The notes below the pieces were generated by a model that was not told the DNA's origin, searched no databases, and saw nothing but the letters and a program-made list of their open reading frames with translations. A stretch of 64,000 bases of DNA from Toxorhynchites rutilus septentrionalis (Eukaryota; Arthropoda; Insecta; Diptera; Culicidae), in assembly GCF_029784135.1 (NCBI RefSeq), contig NC_073746.1, positions 263,461,598 to 263,525,597 of the forward strand, read 5' to 3'. Position 1 is the stretch's first letter. Every line of letters begins with the position of its first letter. The position numbers and the translations under genes were made by a program. Positions 32,349 through 44,511 of the stretch are shown piece by piece.

Positions 32349-32691
32349 CAGCATAAATGCAAATGCGAACACTGCTGTAATGTGGGCTCAGTGCAGCTTC
32401 CGAGAAATGCCAACCGCTGTGAACCAGACAGGACACACATGCTAACACATCCCAGCACGAACGTCAATGCTACAATGCAGCATCCGACCAGGCTGGCTGT
32501 CGGTCGCAGCACCGGGGATCCTTTCGAGCACTCAAGCAACATTAACGGTGAGAGAAGCGACTCACCACCCGAAGAGAGTGACCCGGAGCCGAGCAGCAGC
32601 CACTCGCTCTCAGCCCGAGCGATGCCGACCAGCGACTCGGGTCGCTTCGTGCCGGTCGCGTGCAGTTATTCCCAGCGGAACAGCATTAACG
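32349..32691 (+). CDS. Candidate coding exon of unknown function
   Basis: A frame runs from the stop at 32346-32348 to a TAG at 32730-32732. Its first ATG is at 32439-32441 (context ACACACATGC). The translation is Ser/Pro/Glu-rich and low in complexity (for example SDSPPEESDPEPSSSHSLSA) with no domain I recognise. The frame has strongly GC-biased third positions over its second half, unlike the surrounding AT-rich DNA. A donor-like site GGTGAGTG lies at 32691-32698, and a similar ATTAACGGTGAG occurs at about 32543-32554, so either could end an exon. A CTTCCCAG acceptor-like site lies upstream near 32303-32310. It could equally be non-coding GC-rich DNA; a second frame is also open here. Confidence 0.3.
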
Positions 32692-33549
32692 GTGAGTGCC
32701 CACAGCACGCTGCCCGTTCGGTTGCACAATAGTGAGCGGCCTCCAGTGCTCTGTTAAACGTCGTTCGGGTAGGACGTAGTTGTGTTACTGGCAGGGATTT
32801 TTGCACTGTTTGCTTCGCGCGTTCGGAAAAATCGGAACCTCCCAAGTTTTCATGGGGAGTATGGCACGCAGTGCGGCAAAGAAAAAGTGCGGTGGTAGCG
32901 TATAATGTGAAATTCCGCGTATTTGATTCGCAGGATCGGGCTAAACGCTTGCAGCGGATCTTGTTTTTAAAAGCTGTTGCAAAACTTGAATCTTCCGGAG
33001 CAGCAGAGGCGCCACAATGAGTTTAAACTGTCATTTTTCACCCGCGCCAGATAAGCGGCGGGAATAAATCACGTGCGAGTTTTTTTTTCTGTCGTTCCTG
33101 TACGGTGGTGTCCCCATGATTTCCACAACCGTGGGAAGAAGTGGAAACAATCGGAGATGAGAAAATCAAAACAATGATTTGAAAATTGTACCAATTTGCG
33201 GGAAGTGCCCCATCGCGTCCTTGTGGGTAACCGTGAGTTTGACAGTTGTCAACAACAGCAACATTGTCGAGAGTGATTGACGATGGCAGTGTCAGCAAAG
33301 TTGATCGCTGCTGATACCGGGATGATGAAGAGCCTATTGACGACGGTTGGTCACAACCATCAGGTGTGCTGAAACGAGCGGCCGTTTTGCCACTACATAC
33401 TAATCGGCCTCGCAGTGCTAATGAGTTGTGGGTGTGGGTGCGTGCATGTGCGGTTGTGAGCCAGTCTGGGCTAATTTCCCTCGGCTTCATACCAGAAGCG
33501 GGGGTGTCCGTGCTATTCCGGGCTATTGATTTTCGTTCATATTGTCGGC

Positions 33550-34008
33550 TCTGATTAATGATTGATGGCTGCTGGCGCAGAGAAAAAGTTTCGACGGAGC
33601 GGAAAAAGTGGCAACTGAAAAGCCGCCGAAGAAGATTTTTGATCGAAGATATTCGACGAGTGATTAGTTAGTGTGTGCGGGTGTTTGTGTGCCGCCTGTA
33701 TGATCGACAACGAGGCGGAAGTTTTATAATTTCAGTTTGTGAAAAGTTGAGTTTGTTCTACGCTCTTTGTTTTCATAAGTTTCATTCATTACGGCAGACG
33801 ACGTGCGGAAGCAATGTGATTTAAGTTTTGTTTTTGTTTTGTTTTACCTCGTCGAAAGTTGGGAAAAAAGTCAGAAGGAAATAAATGAATGCGAAGCATT
33901 GCTTCATGTGAAAATCGTGAGTATCGGTAGAATTGTTGATAGTTGGACGACCCGGATGGGACCACGCTGATCGGGTGCTGTTATTGGAGCGAAACTATTA
34001 AACACAAG
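33550..34008 (+). other. Candidate non-coding first exon ending at a donor-like site
   Basis: The sequence is rich in GTG/AAAG words and stops in all frames, as 5' leaders often are. It ends at ACACAA followed by GTGAGTGACAC near 34009, a good match to the donor consensus. No TATA box or initiator was pinned down. Low confidence. Confidence 0.2.
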
Positions 34009-34010
34009 TG

Positions 34011-34639
34011 AGTGACACATCTTTTCGTCCTACTTTTGTTGTTCATCCTATTTGGAATATCGTTCATCCGGTCATCAACAGCCCTATCATGTAACGTTCG
34101 TCGGTCATTTGTACTAGTTCCGGAATTTTCCCGCACTGCAAGTGCTCTCACGAATTTGAAATGTGTCGTCCAATGGTAGAAGTAAACGATATAGTTTTCC
34201 CTGCAAGGCCATTTGATACGCCACAGCTTTGTGGGACTGTGATTGTTTGTGAAGTGTTTGAGCGCAAAATGGGCTTCGTATGCTGTAGTAGTTTTGCTGT
34301 TATGAACTATGTGTGAAGCGTAATACGCTTAAAGCGGATGAGTAACATGCACATTTGCTCTCATAGAAAATTTTGAATTTTTAATATTCGTGAACGTATA
34401 TTGTGGTAATGTGTTTGGTAAAAGTGTTTTCGTTGAAAGTGACACATGTTCCATTTTTTTCTTTGCGGTAGCATAGCATACGCTATCCAGAGAATTTCAT
34501 TTCTCAGGCTAAACTATGTGTCATCGATCGGAACAAGTGATAACCGAAAAAGGCAGTACTCTTACCGGCTTTGCAACATGCGGTCTAGCGTTGGTGTGTT
34601 GTAAAATCACTTTGGCGTGTCTCTGCCTGTAAGGCGGCA
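34011..34639. other. Gene-free region
   Basis: No gene, RNA or repeat boundary recognised. Confidence 0.35.
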
Positions 34640-35460
34640 GATTTTCTTCCAATGCTCAGGTTTAAGTTCAAAGTTTCGAAAACAGAGAGCGTTACATTGG
34701 AGAAACAAGATATTGAACGTTAATATCTCTTTGACGACTGAACGAAATGGTATGATAACCTCTTCATTCGAAAGATAAAATATCTACGCGTTGTACGCCT
34801 GTTACTTATTGGTCCAAAAACTTTTTCAATAGCTTTCAAATTGCTTCGGAAACAGGCCATTGAAATCTCACAAATCTGTATATAAACCGGTGCGAACTTG
34901 GAAATCCACATGGTTGTAACTGTGAAGTGGCTAGAGAATGTTCGTTCGTGATAGCGTTATACTCTCCCTCTCTCAAACACTTTTTATTCTGCTACCGGTC
35001 TGAACGGAGATTCTAGTGAAAAACAGTTATCGATGATAATTCAATATCAATGATAATTCATTGCGTACAAATGGAGCCATTGGCAAAGATTTGAAAACGG
35101 AGAACACGAAATTTTTGTATGGGATGGAGAATATTTTACAACATCAATGAAACCGCAATGTTTTATGTAAGCCACAGTGTCATTATTGAATCTACACAAA
35201 TGCCGCAATCGATCGATGATTCCAATTGGTGGGGAGGAGGGTTTGATTTGCGTTGGATATTTCCGGAGGAGGAATCGATTCCTCATTTGAGCGTGAATAA
35301 TTCATTGACGGCTCAACGAAGTGGTATGATAATCACCACTTTCCTAAGATAAAATGTCTAAGAGTTATATTCGATACGCATCTACAATACCTCAATATCG
35401 CAATATCTATGAAACCACATAGTTTGAGCAACAGTGCCAGTTTAACCCTTTGAATACGGG
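34640..35460 (+). repeat. Family E-related repeat with TATA box but altered initiator
   Basis: In plus orientation this matches the minus strand of 26505-27405: GTTTCGAAAAC, GAGCGTTACAT, CTGAACGAAATGGTATGATA, ATTCGAAAGATAAAAT, then TATATAAACCGG (34879-34890) and GGAAATCCAC. The TCAGT initiator of the other copy is ATGGT here. A second copy of the AACGAAGTGGTATGATAA block occurs at about 35317-35334, so part of the unit is duplicated. No coding capacity. Confidence 0.5.
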
Positions 35461-35489
35461 CGAGCGCGATAGCGCTCTTCTTGTTTTAT

Positions 35490-36480
35490 GTTAACCTTTT
35501 ATTGTAGGATTTCGTCTTTCGGGGACATTTTTAAGAGAGAATTTTACGCGCTTTGTGCCACAAACCATAATCTTGAATGAAATTGTGAAAAAAAATTTCT
35601 ATTTGTTTTTGTGCATGTATTTTTTGTTTTTTTTTTTTGAAAATAAAAGAGGAATTTGATTTTTGATTCACCCCCTAAAAGTCAGAAAACACCTTTCTCA
35701 CATGGAAAAAAAATTATCCAGATTATCTCGGAAGTGATAGTTGATCATATTTGATGAATAAAATCTTAATGCATATGTTCGAATTTAAACAATGACAGAG
35801 TTATAGAACTTTTTTTTGTTTCGGACTCTGTTGCCTCAAAATGGCTCTACATTAAAAAGTATGCTACGGAAGACGATTCATTTGAAAGATGAGAAAATGT
35901 AGTACATGATATAGTAGTGGAACATCTAAATTAGTGGATTTTAATAACATTTTGGAAGTGAAACACTTAAAAGTTAATAATTTTAATGTGTTATTATAAA
36001 TTTTATCCTAAAAAATTATATTAAATTAGATTGTTTCTATCAATTAAATTGAAGTTCTTTAACCACTCTACAATTTGTTCTTTGACGCCCAACTTCTATC
36101 TTTCTTAATTTGGCTGCAATATCGATATAAACAATTCCTGGTGAAAATTCAAGTAAAATGTTCAAAAATTACGATTTTCACCCCACTGTACATGTAATAG
36201 CCTCATAAACTTCACCTTAACGTTGAAAGGTTGAATTTCTTCTTGAAATAAACCATATTTGAAGTATAAAAATTTTTTTTTTCCAAACTGTATATAATCG
36301 AGTCCAAAATTGTATATAATCGAATCACATATTATCGATTCTGTATATAATCGTGTCCGACCTATACTCGTATTTTTAACTTGGCACATCTTAACGTAGA
36401 ATTTCGTCTTTCGGGGACATTTGTGAAAGAGGACTTCACGCGTTTTGTGCAGCAAACGATAATTGCGAAGGAAATTGTGT
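35490..36480. mobile_element. Family D copy between two direct repeats
   Basis: The family D body (about 35640-36370, inverse orientation to 6262-7085) lies between two ~95-bp direct repeats (35495-35590 and 36385-36475) sharing ATTTCGTCTTTCGGGGACAT, TTTGTG-CA-CAAAC and GAAATTGTG. The right end of the D body has three 12-mers of the GTATATAATCG type (about 36289, 36311 and 36340). The flanking repeats are too long for a normal target duplication, so they imply a segmental duplication or two copies of another repeat. Confidence 0.55.
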
Positions 36481-36699
36481 AATTACAATATTCTCATTAT
36501 TAAAGAAAAAATAATATATATATATACAAATAAGGAAGTTTATGTTAATGAATTTTATAAAACCCACTTTTTGTGTGTTATTTCATTAATACAACTTTTG
36601 TGACCTAATCAGTTATCTGCGTTCTTTAGTATTTCTTTTAAATATACCCAAAAATCCGCATTTTTGGCATATGCTCACAAAATTTGCTCCGCACTCAAA

Positions 36700-37135
36700 C
36701 GGTTAAATGTTCACGAAAGTTCTGAGTAGATTGATAAGGAGATAATGGAGGTGGTGGAACAAATATAGAATCGTCTGTAGCGGCAGTCAATGTCTAGGAG
36801 AAGAGGCACATACTGGCAAGAAGAACACAAATCTTGTGTATTGTTCTCACGAAAATAAGAATCAAACATGTATCAACCATCTCCGGATGGTTCTACAACT
36901 AACGGTCCACAGCCAGTTCAAAAGAGTTGAATTGTATATATTTCCCTGTATCAATTATAATTCAACACTTATAATCACACATTTATAAGAACTTCAGCAA
37001 ACTTTCAAAACATCCATTCATTCATTCATTCATTGAGAATTGATTCAGATGCAGCTTTGAAATGATTACTAAACCAACGGTAGTCCTACGTTCACCTTGC
37101 GGTTATATCACATATATAACCCACCTCTAGTTTTT
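36700..37135 (+). repeat. Family E end fragment
   Basis: Contains TTCTCACGAAAATAAGAAT, an ATTCATTCATTCATTCATT run, ACGGTAGTCCTACGTTCACC and GGTTATATCACATATATAAC followed by CCCACCTC, in the order seen at 30000-30365. No coding capacity. Confidence 0.5.
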
Positions 37136-38419
37136 CGTCTGAAAATTTCGTGTAAAAATAAAAACTACTCAATTATTTGGGGTAAACCTTCTTTATTTTT
37201 CAGCATAAGGTTTCAACTTCTCTCAGGTCTATACACTTCGTCCAACGCTGCTTTAGTTTGTTGATTCCTTCGAATAATAGAGCACTCTATTGATGATGTA
37301 GCCGTTTGACTAAAATCTTTTTCAATAGTATGAGAATATGGGGATGTGAAGCGTGTTGTAACCCTTTTTCCATTAAATTCTTGACCCCAACTACTGAGGG
37401 CTTGGACACTCACACTTCCTCGATTGAATTGAATATCAAACACAAAGAAACAGACCGATCTGGGAGAAATTTGTGTTCTTCCAAGAGATGATACTAATTA
37501 AACATAATCACGATACGCGCCAGTAGTGTCATTTAAGTGCTAGATGATAACATTTAAACCACTTGGAAGTAACCATTTCAATCTACATTTGGGAACGCAT
37601 AAAAACCAACAAAAATGTGTGCGTGCGTGTGATGCAAAAATACATGAGCATTCTCCATCGGACAGCATGAAACCCGACTTTTTGTATTATTCCATCAAGT
37701 TCCACCTCGGATTATAAGTTGCGAACAAGATTGCACATTGATGTTGACTGCTCGTTGAGAGTACTGTTTGTTTGTTTGCTTTATTTTACATTATTTCTGT
37801 GTAGCGTAACTTAAGACCTGTCTCTTTCCCATGTCACATCGGTAGTTGTAAGATAGAACAAGCGTATGTGAATAATATTTAAGGGTAATAATGAACTATT
37901 AACAAGTTTTACAATTAAATTGAGGTAAAAAAAAACAATAAAAAATCTCAACAGGTACATCCTCTCTTAAATGCTGTGAACGAATTAATATTAGATTCGA
38001 CGTTCGATGTCTTTGAAAACTTTATTTTGCTGATCGGCTTAATGTAAAGATAACCAGATTGTTTTGTTTTCAAGAGACTCTGCAAAAATCAGCAACAACG
38101 TAGTTTTGACGCAGGACTAAGTCTAACCGGAAGATATTTGGGCCTTTTCATTTATTGAAGGTAATGGAAGGACACGTAATCAATTATGAAATCGCATGCT
38201 AAAAATACGGGAAAAAAAGGCTTTTGAACAATTTTGATTTAGGCTTTGAAGTGAAGGATGAAGCAGAAATGTATAATGAACGTAAAGACGCATAAATTTA
38301 GGCACTAATAACATCAATTAGATTAACTCTATCGAAATAAAAAGCATCATGATTATGTACATTTGAACCCGTTGGACCAGAACTTGGAGTAAGTAAAAAC
38401 TTGCTCCTTCTCAATTCTC
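37136..38419. other. Gene-free region
   Basis: GTTTGTTTGTTTGC near 37767 followed by TTTATTTTAC looks like the tail of a minus-strand retroposon, but no target duplication was found. TGACGCAGGACTAAGTCTAACCGG near 38108 is a lone end motif of family E. Confidence 0.35.
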
Positions 38420-40170
38420 GAATAACACACAGCTGAGTGAACGTCAGTCAAAGTCAAATCCATCGCGTCCTCCCACTGGACCGCAGCCACCGAGTTACAA
38501 TCTGTGTGGTCAAATCAAATTTCGATTACTGTTCAATTATTAGGTTCTGGAGGGAATGTTTGGTGGACGAAAGCTGGGGCAACAAATCCTTACGTGGAAC
38601 GATGTGGGTGGCATCAGTTCCCAGGATTTTTTTTTGTTTTCTGATCTCTAGAGAACTCTCGAGGGGCTGGTCCGACGTGGTGGAAACCCCATTTTGTTAT
38701 TGTATGGCTAAATGAGTACGCTTTTTCTCCTACTGTTGGTTTGTCGTTCGTCTCTCCTGTTCGACGAAAACAAATTGAAAATGTCAAAGTTTCGGAACTG
38801 TTTTCACCCTCGCCAAAGTGTGGTGGGCAGATGCAAAGCCACTATACCGGTGCACGGGAACAGTGAAACGCGGTTTGGTTTGGCGGTCCATTCGCTTTTG
38901 GGGTTATGTTGATTCTTCTCCGGCTGCATTCTGTGGGTTCGTGTGGTGAAAAATCAATATTTTTAAAGCACTGGAAAGAGCGCAGAGCGAATGCAGAAGC
39001 AAAGTGAAAATTTGCTGAGCGCTGCAACGCTGTTCGTTGCCTGGGAGGGGATGGTAAACCTATCTCACACAAACGGGAACACTGTTTTGGTTCGATTGGG
39101 AAGGTTATACCAACTGAAACTGAAACTATGGAACTGTATCGATGAGGAAGAAATGCCGGGAAAGTGCTCTGAATTTGCTGATGAAAGAGCTGCTCCTAGC
39201 GGCAATTGCCGAGCCTGGGTAGATAGCCGTACAACGGTTCGATAAAAGTGATCTGCACAGCACCCAACATGCCATCCACCCATCTGTACATTCTGGTTAT
39301 ACCGGTGAGAGCGGACATTTTTCCAATATCATAGTCTCAATTTCGATTCCCACCGCAGCTGCTGTGACATTGCCATTCTTCGAATATGCATTTCAGCATC
39401 CTGCTAGCCAAACGACCGGCAGCCAAATCCCGGCAGGGTTGTATTGATGCGGTTGGTCGAGGGATCGTGGAAAAACAAGGAACTCTGCAGAAATTGCCGC
39501 AGTGGTAACAATGGGGCGTTTCACATCGCCACAGTCACCGCCATCAGCGTCAACCTCTCGCCGCATTAATTAGCATCGCACTTCAAAAAACACTGATAAT
39601 GATGATTGGCAAAGTGCAAATGCAACCCCTTCCTCCCGTCCCACCAACATAAACACACACGCAGAATCACGCGCGATGTTCATTAGCTAGTTTGCATTTT
39701 ACCCCGCCTGAGACCGCCGTGGTTATGCCACCGCGTCCGGGGATCAATTTGGTCGCGAGCTCCCGTGCGTGCGCACATAAACACATACAACCGTCCGAAA
39801 AGCGCGGAGATTGTGACTAATTTGTCACTCGACGGCCATAAATCAAGCTACTAGCGTCGCCCCGCGTCTAGCCGAAAAGCAGGACCGTTGTTACCAGTCA
39901 CACCTGGTAGCGCTTGGTCGATTCGAGCCAGGAGTTTGAACCAACGGCGGAGATGCGAGGATCGGTTTAAACAAATTTTGTCTCTATGATGAGCGTTGAA
40001 TGGGTCGATGGATTAGAGGGTTGACATTGGAAGTCACCGCAGTGCGGGCCCACTAAACGTCTATGTCCGGGACTTCCGTAGTCCGTTCGGATTCGAATTC
40101 AATCCATTATAAGAGAAGGTGTTTCTAGCGGGAGGTGATAATTGTTATCGAGGCTACGTTTGTTTTGTCT
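38420..40170. other. GC-richer single-copy-looking island
   Basis: More balanced composition and no transposon termini, with open frames on both strands (38437-38912 and 38991-39283) that lack domains and splice sites. This could be intronic or enhancer DNA. No gene is supported. Confidence 0.35.
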
Positions 40171-40679
40171 GTTCTCGGACGGTATTATGTTCAAGTCTCT
40201 TCATTCAGTAATTAGATAAAAGCATATATTGATTGAATATAACTATACAATTGATGAAAATATATCATCAAACCCTCTAGCGTGTTGTGGAATAAGAGAT
40301 AAGGATGAGGATGAACATCCTCTATCGAACATCCAGGGATAACTGTTGTGTTGCTTCTATATTTATTGTGTTTTGTCATCTTGTTCACTTGTCAAAAATG
40401 CTTCCATTTCATGACATCCTTTTTGTGAATAAAAAACAGTCTCCAATAATCAAGGTCCTACGTCAAGCTTCCGTCCGGGCCTCTAGGCACAGACCCTTCT
40501 ACTGTTTTATTTGGCAAACAAAACAAAGTTGTTTTTGTTGTTGAAAGACAGATGGCACTGCGTTCGCCCCAGCGAACTTTCATCCATCCGCGATTTCAAA
40601 TGTACAGTGCCGACGTCTGGCGGCGATATTCATGCTAGGGAGGCAAATCACTGTCTATCAAATTAGAAGACTCAGAGGT
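40171..40679. other. Gene-free region
   Basis: GGTCCTACGTCAAGC near 40453 echoes the family E end motif. Nothing else was recognised. Confidence 0.35.
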
Positions 40680-41960
40680 AATTTGAAATGATTAAAATGG
40701 AATGAGGAATGAAAAGCACATGTAGCTGCAGAACGATTCAGAACATGTAATAATTTATACGTAAAAATGTTGAACATAAATAGTAATTTTTATTTTCAAA
40801 ATATTTTTTTCAATGAATTTTTTTTCAAAAATTTCTTTGTTATTTTTTAAAGAAAACCTAAATAAATTTCCTATATTTCATTCTTTATCCAACATTTTTT
40901 AGATTATATAGGTTTTAAATTTTTCGAAAAAAAGTTGAAAAAAACTCAAAATTTCAAAAAACATCTCACGCAAAGTCTATCAGACCTAAACAATTTTAGT
41001 TAAAGAATGAATTTATTTATTATTTATGTTCTCATAAGAAATATCAAACAAATTTTGAAAAAAAATCATTGAAAAAAATATTTTAAAAATTAAAAATTAT
41101 TTTTCTCGAAAACGTGTTTTTTTTCAATTCTGTTAAAAAAGATATGAATGGCCCATACAATTTCCAAAAAGTCACCCATACATCGGAAGATGGGCACTTC
41201 CACAGGAAAATGTTTTTCGAGCAACTTTTGCAACTCTTCTAACTTTTTTTCTATTGAGAAACATGTCAAGAACATGTTAAACGCGAGAAATTACACACAA
41301 CAATATTACGAATGAAACATTATTTTTTGAGGAGTCTCCATACAAAAATGCCTTATATTCCAGAAACTATAAAAGATAGAAAGTTGACGTTTTTAACAAA
41401 AGTTCCTATTTTAAACTTTGAACTTTTTTAAAACTTTGTCGAATACACTATAGCGCTATCTTGACATTAAACAAAATCAGGATTAGTCGTAATTTTTTTC
41501 AAAGACAACATGATAAAGTTGTTAGAAAAACTGTTTCCTTGTAAAAGTGCCCATCTTCCAATCTTAGACGACTTGTTGGAAATTGTAAAGGCTATTCATA
41601 AAATTTTTAAGAGAATTTGAAAAAAAATACGTTTTTGAGAAAAATGAGTTTTAAATTTTTGAACAATTTTTTTTTCAGCAATATTTTTTTAAACTTCGTT
41701 ATTTTTTTATGAAAATGTGAAAAATTTCTTACATTCATTCTTGAACCAGAGTTTTGTAGGTAGTATAGTTTTGAGCTATATTTTTTTTGTAAAAATTCAA
41801 GAATTTTTTTTGAATCTTCCCAAAAAGTGGCCAATTTTTTTTTATATTTCAAGCATGCAAAGTTGCTTAAAAGACCTATGTGATTACACCCACAACGTTT
41901 CACTGTTATCTAAGATGGTGCTGCCAACGGCCTGTCGAGTTGGCATAATAAAAAAGTTTC
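40680..41960. mobile_element. Family C inverted-repeat element, copy 3
   Basis: Aligns with the right part of 18180-20290: AATGGCCCATACAATTTCC, CATACATCGGAAGATGGGCAC, GTCTCCATACAAAAATGCC, AACTATAAAAGATAGAAAG, GTGCCCATCTTCC, and the terminal GTTTCACTGTTATCTAAGATGG with GTCGAGTTGGCAT. It contains its own shorter inverted pair (about 41150-41210 against 41530-41600). AT-rich, with no transposase. Confidence 0.6.
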
Positions 41961-42564
41961 CGGAATGTATTCAGGAGATGAAAAATACAAGATCATATAT
42001 CAATATCCATATTGTCCCGTTCCAAATATTTCCCGTCGACAGCAAATGTTCACGAATAACGATTGATTTTTGCAAATTGTACAAAATCGAAGCACGCACA
42101 ATGGCAGATGTACTCAATATAGCGTAACTTTTACAAATTTAAAACTATCACACTACAAATTTCATAGAATGTCAATGGAAGATGTGCCAACCTGCAAAAA
42201 AGAAAGAAAAATAAAAACGGTGACTGAGAGCGCTAACCGATTCTGGGAACTTTTTGATTAAGTAGTATATATACACTTAGCAACAAAAAAGAGGAACAGA
42301 GTGAGTCGAAATTTTTAAGAGATTTTTGCGGAAGCGTCTTGTGAATAAATAGACTAATTGTGCATCTACACGGAAAACGAGAGCAACTAATAATTTGGTG
42401 AGTTGTTACTCAAAATTGGAAATAGAGGTTCAATAGTACTCGAATATTGTTTTCTTTATCTGAAAATTTTAACGAATTGACTGAACTATTTCGTGTTCCA
42501 GCGTGTTCCAGACAGTTCTGAGTCTAATTCTAATTTTGGCCCATTTTTCATAGTCGAACCAGAT

Positions 42565-42673
<109 letters not shown>

Positions 42674-42687
42674 ATATAAATTCAATA

Positions 42688-43911
42688 CAGGCAAACCTTT
42701 TTTTTTTGTGCGGGGGATAGGGAACGCACAAAGAAAGTCGCATAAAAAAATCGTGCAAAACTTCACCAGCATCTTTGAAAAATCGTGTTCGGTACACATT
42801 TTGAAAAAAAACTATTTTTTTGCGGTAGATAGGGACCGCATAAAAAAAGTTTCTCTCAAGAAAATAACTCAAATCCACGCCATTCACCCTTCAATTTCAT
42901 TTTGTTTCCCTGCTTTGCGATGGGACACTTTGCCTTTTCGGTAGTGCGTGGCGGTTTTGTGCTTTTAGCTGCATATCGAAACGTGTTACTGTTAGAAATC
43001 ATGTCATGCAAAAACTTAGAAAAACTTAGAGCATTTGATGAGGAGGGGAATGATTTCAGAAGTGGATAATTGAGACGCAAATATGCTTTTTTCGCACTGA
43101 AATGCATATAAACCATCGAAAAAAACTAAATGAACGATAACTTCGTCAAATATGCTTCTTTTCATACACGGCACAAAAAAATGGGTGGGTTATATCTATG
43201 ATATAATCGCAAGGTTGACGTGGTACTATCTCAGCTTAGCAATCGTTTGTTTGTGTTGATTAATTTTTTTAATTGAATGAAACAATTTCCGACTTGCATG
43301 AATTTGCAATGCCAGTTTCCCCACACTCCATGGATTTGAAGTCTGTGTTAGAGAAACACATTTCAGTCGGAATAAAAATACCCCCAACTTGCATGTATTT
43401 GCAATGCCAATTTCCCCACACTCCATGGAATTGAAGTCTGTGTTAGGGAAGCACATTTCGGTCGGAACAAACATATCCCCGACTTGCATGTATTTGCAAT
43501 GACGATTTCTCCAAGGCTACTTGGTTTTGATGGCTGTGTTGGGGAAACCGTAAATCGGGCCAATCAAAACGAGGCACTTAGGGCGTTTTGATGACGCTTA
43601 ACATTTTACAGTTATTCAATTGTTTATTTAATGAAAAATAACATTTTATTAATTGCGATAAAAGCGTAGAAATATTCCCTATCAATTGATGCAAACATCT
43701 TTTCGATCCAGTAAGAAATGTTCGAGATATAAGCATTCGGAATCTTTCATTTCTCCCTGCATTTTCTGTGTTTAGGTTTTCATTTTACCCCCCATATACT
43801 CCGGTTAGACGTAGTCCGACGTCAAAAATCGCACAAAAAAACCGCACAAGAACAGAAAATCGCACAAAAAAAATTCGCACAAAAAAAACCGCACAAAAAC
43901 AGGTTTTACTG
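42688..43911. mobile_element. Non-autonomous pogo-like element, family G, with a nested repeat
   Basis: The left end CAGGCAAACCTTTTTTTTTG and the inverse of the right end CAGTAAAACCTGTTTTTGTG form imperfect inverted ends, each followed by GTGCGG. TA lies outside both (42686-42687 and 43912-43913). The right end carries about five tandem TTTGTGCG-type units (inverse, 43828-43900). A family E element (43185-43823) is nested inside. TA flanks and CAGT-type ends suggest a pogo/Tigger-like transposase in trans, which is inference. Confidence 0.55.
43185..43823. repeat. Family E element with 95-bp tandem units, nested
   Basis: Left end GGGTTATATCTATGATATAA, then three ~95-bp tandem units marked by TTTGCAAT at 43303, 43398 and 43493, then a body ending TTAGACGTAGTCCGACGTC. 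The unit translations on the minus strand look repetitive but are not a gene. It is the most complete match to 3495-4025. Confidence 0.65.
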
Positions 43912-44059
43912 TATAACATTACATATGTTTAGATGCGTAATGGTGTGTGATAGGATGCATCTTAAACATAATATTACAGCCTTGTTTGTTTTTGATGAAA
44001 TTTCTACTAGCGATACAGTATTGAAATTCTTCGTTCTGTACGATGGACAAATCGGTTGG

Positions 44060-44340
44060 GGTTTTCAAAAAAACATTGACATTGACGCTCAAGAAGCATT
44101 TAGTTCCGTAAGCATAAGCTTTTCATGTCGCTCCTCTCCCATCGTTGATCTTAAGTAGGTCTTCAGTCTGCGAATAACTGTGAAACTTCGTTCGACCGAT
44201 GTTGTGGTTGATGGAAGCGTTAGTATTAGCTTTGTCAGTAGATTGATTTCCGAAAAAATATCGTCGAGATTGCTACCGATCAGTGTTTTTATTATCTTCG
44301 GTACTTTTTTCTCGGCAAACTCTGGCTTCGTATAGAACAC
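44060..44340 (-). pseudogene. hAT transposase C-terminal dimerisation domain fragment
   Basis: The minus-strand 83-codon segment (44089-44340) contains TLPSTTTSVERSFTVIRRL followed by LKTYLRSTMGEER, the conserved C-terminal dimerisation motif of hAT transposases and related ZMYM1-like proteins. The N-terminal zinc finger and the RNase H-like catalytic core are absent. After the motif the frame ends in a stop, with a plausible continuation in the same reading frame. It is therefore a relic of a hAT element or domesticated relative. No hAT ends were identified around it. Confidence 0.75.
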
Positions 44341-44405
44341 TCGTAGTTCATTACCTAATTTCAGTCAAAATTAGAGAATCTGCAACAAAGATTATCTATT
44401 AGTTG

Positions 44406-44511
44406 TGGAGGCGATCTGGCGTAGTGGTAACATCCATGCCTCTCACGCTAAAGGTCACGAGTTCAATTCTCACTCCCGACATTATTCCAAAAAATGGATA
44501 AGATAAAAAAA
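44406..44511 (+). mobile_element. tRNA-related SINE (family 2), copy 2
   Basis: Starts TGGAGGCGATCTGGCGTAGT, with the same A-box and B-box-like segments as 16076-16234, and ends in an A-rich tail (GATAAGATAAAAAAA). It is bounded by an exact 12-bp target duplication ATCTATTAGTTG (44394-44405 and 44512-44523). At 106 bp it is a complete, very short SINE. Confidence 0.92.

Larger units (their letters stand above)
31360..34010. other. GC-richer island, possibly 5' region of a gene
   Basis: Composition becomes clearly GC-richer, especially at 32380-32760, than in the repeat-filled surroundings, and no transposon ends are visible. It includes an open frame ending at a splice-donor-like site (32692) and a second donor-like GTGAGT near 34009 preceded by leader-like sequence. 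This is the best place in the window to look for host exons. The assignment remains inference. Confidence 0.4.

Noticed and set aside
43226..43563. Repetitive cysteine-rich peptide frames on the minus strand
   Set aside because: They are translations of the 95-bp tandem units of family E; there is no signal peptide or consistent frame between units.
44406..44480. A functional tRNA gene
   Set aside because: The same sequence occurs at 16 kb and 63.96 kb with SINE tails, and the 44-kb and 16-kb copies have target duplications, so it is a SINE head.
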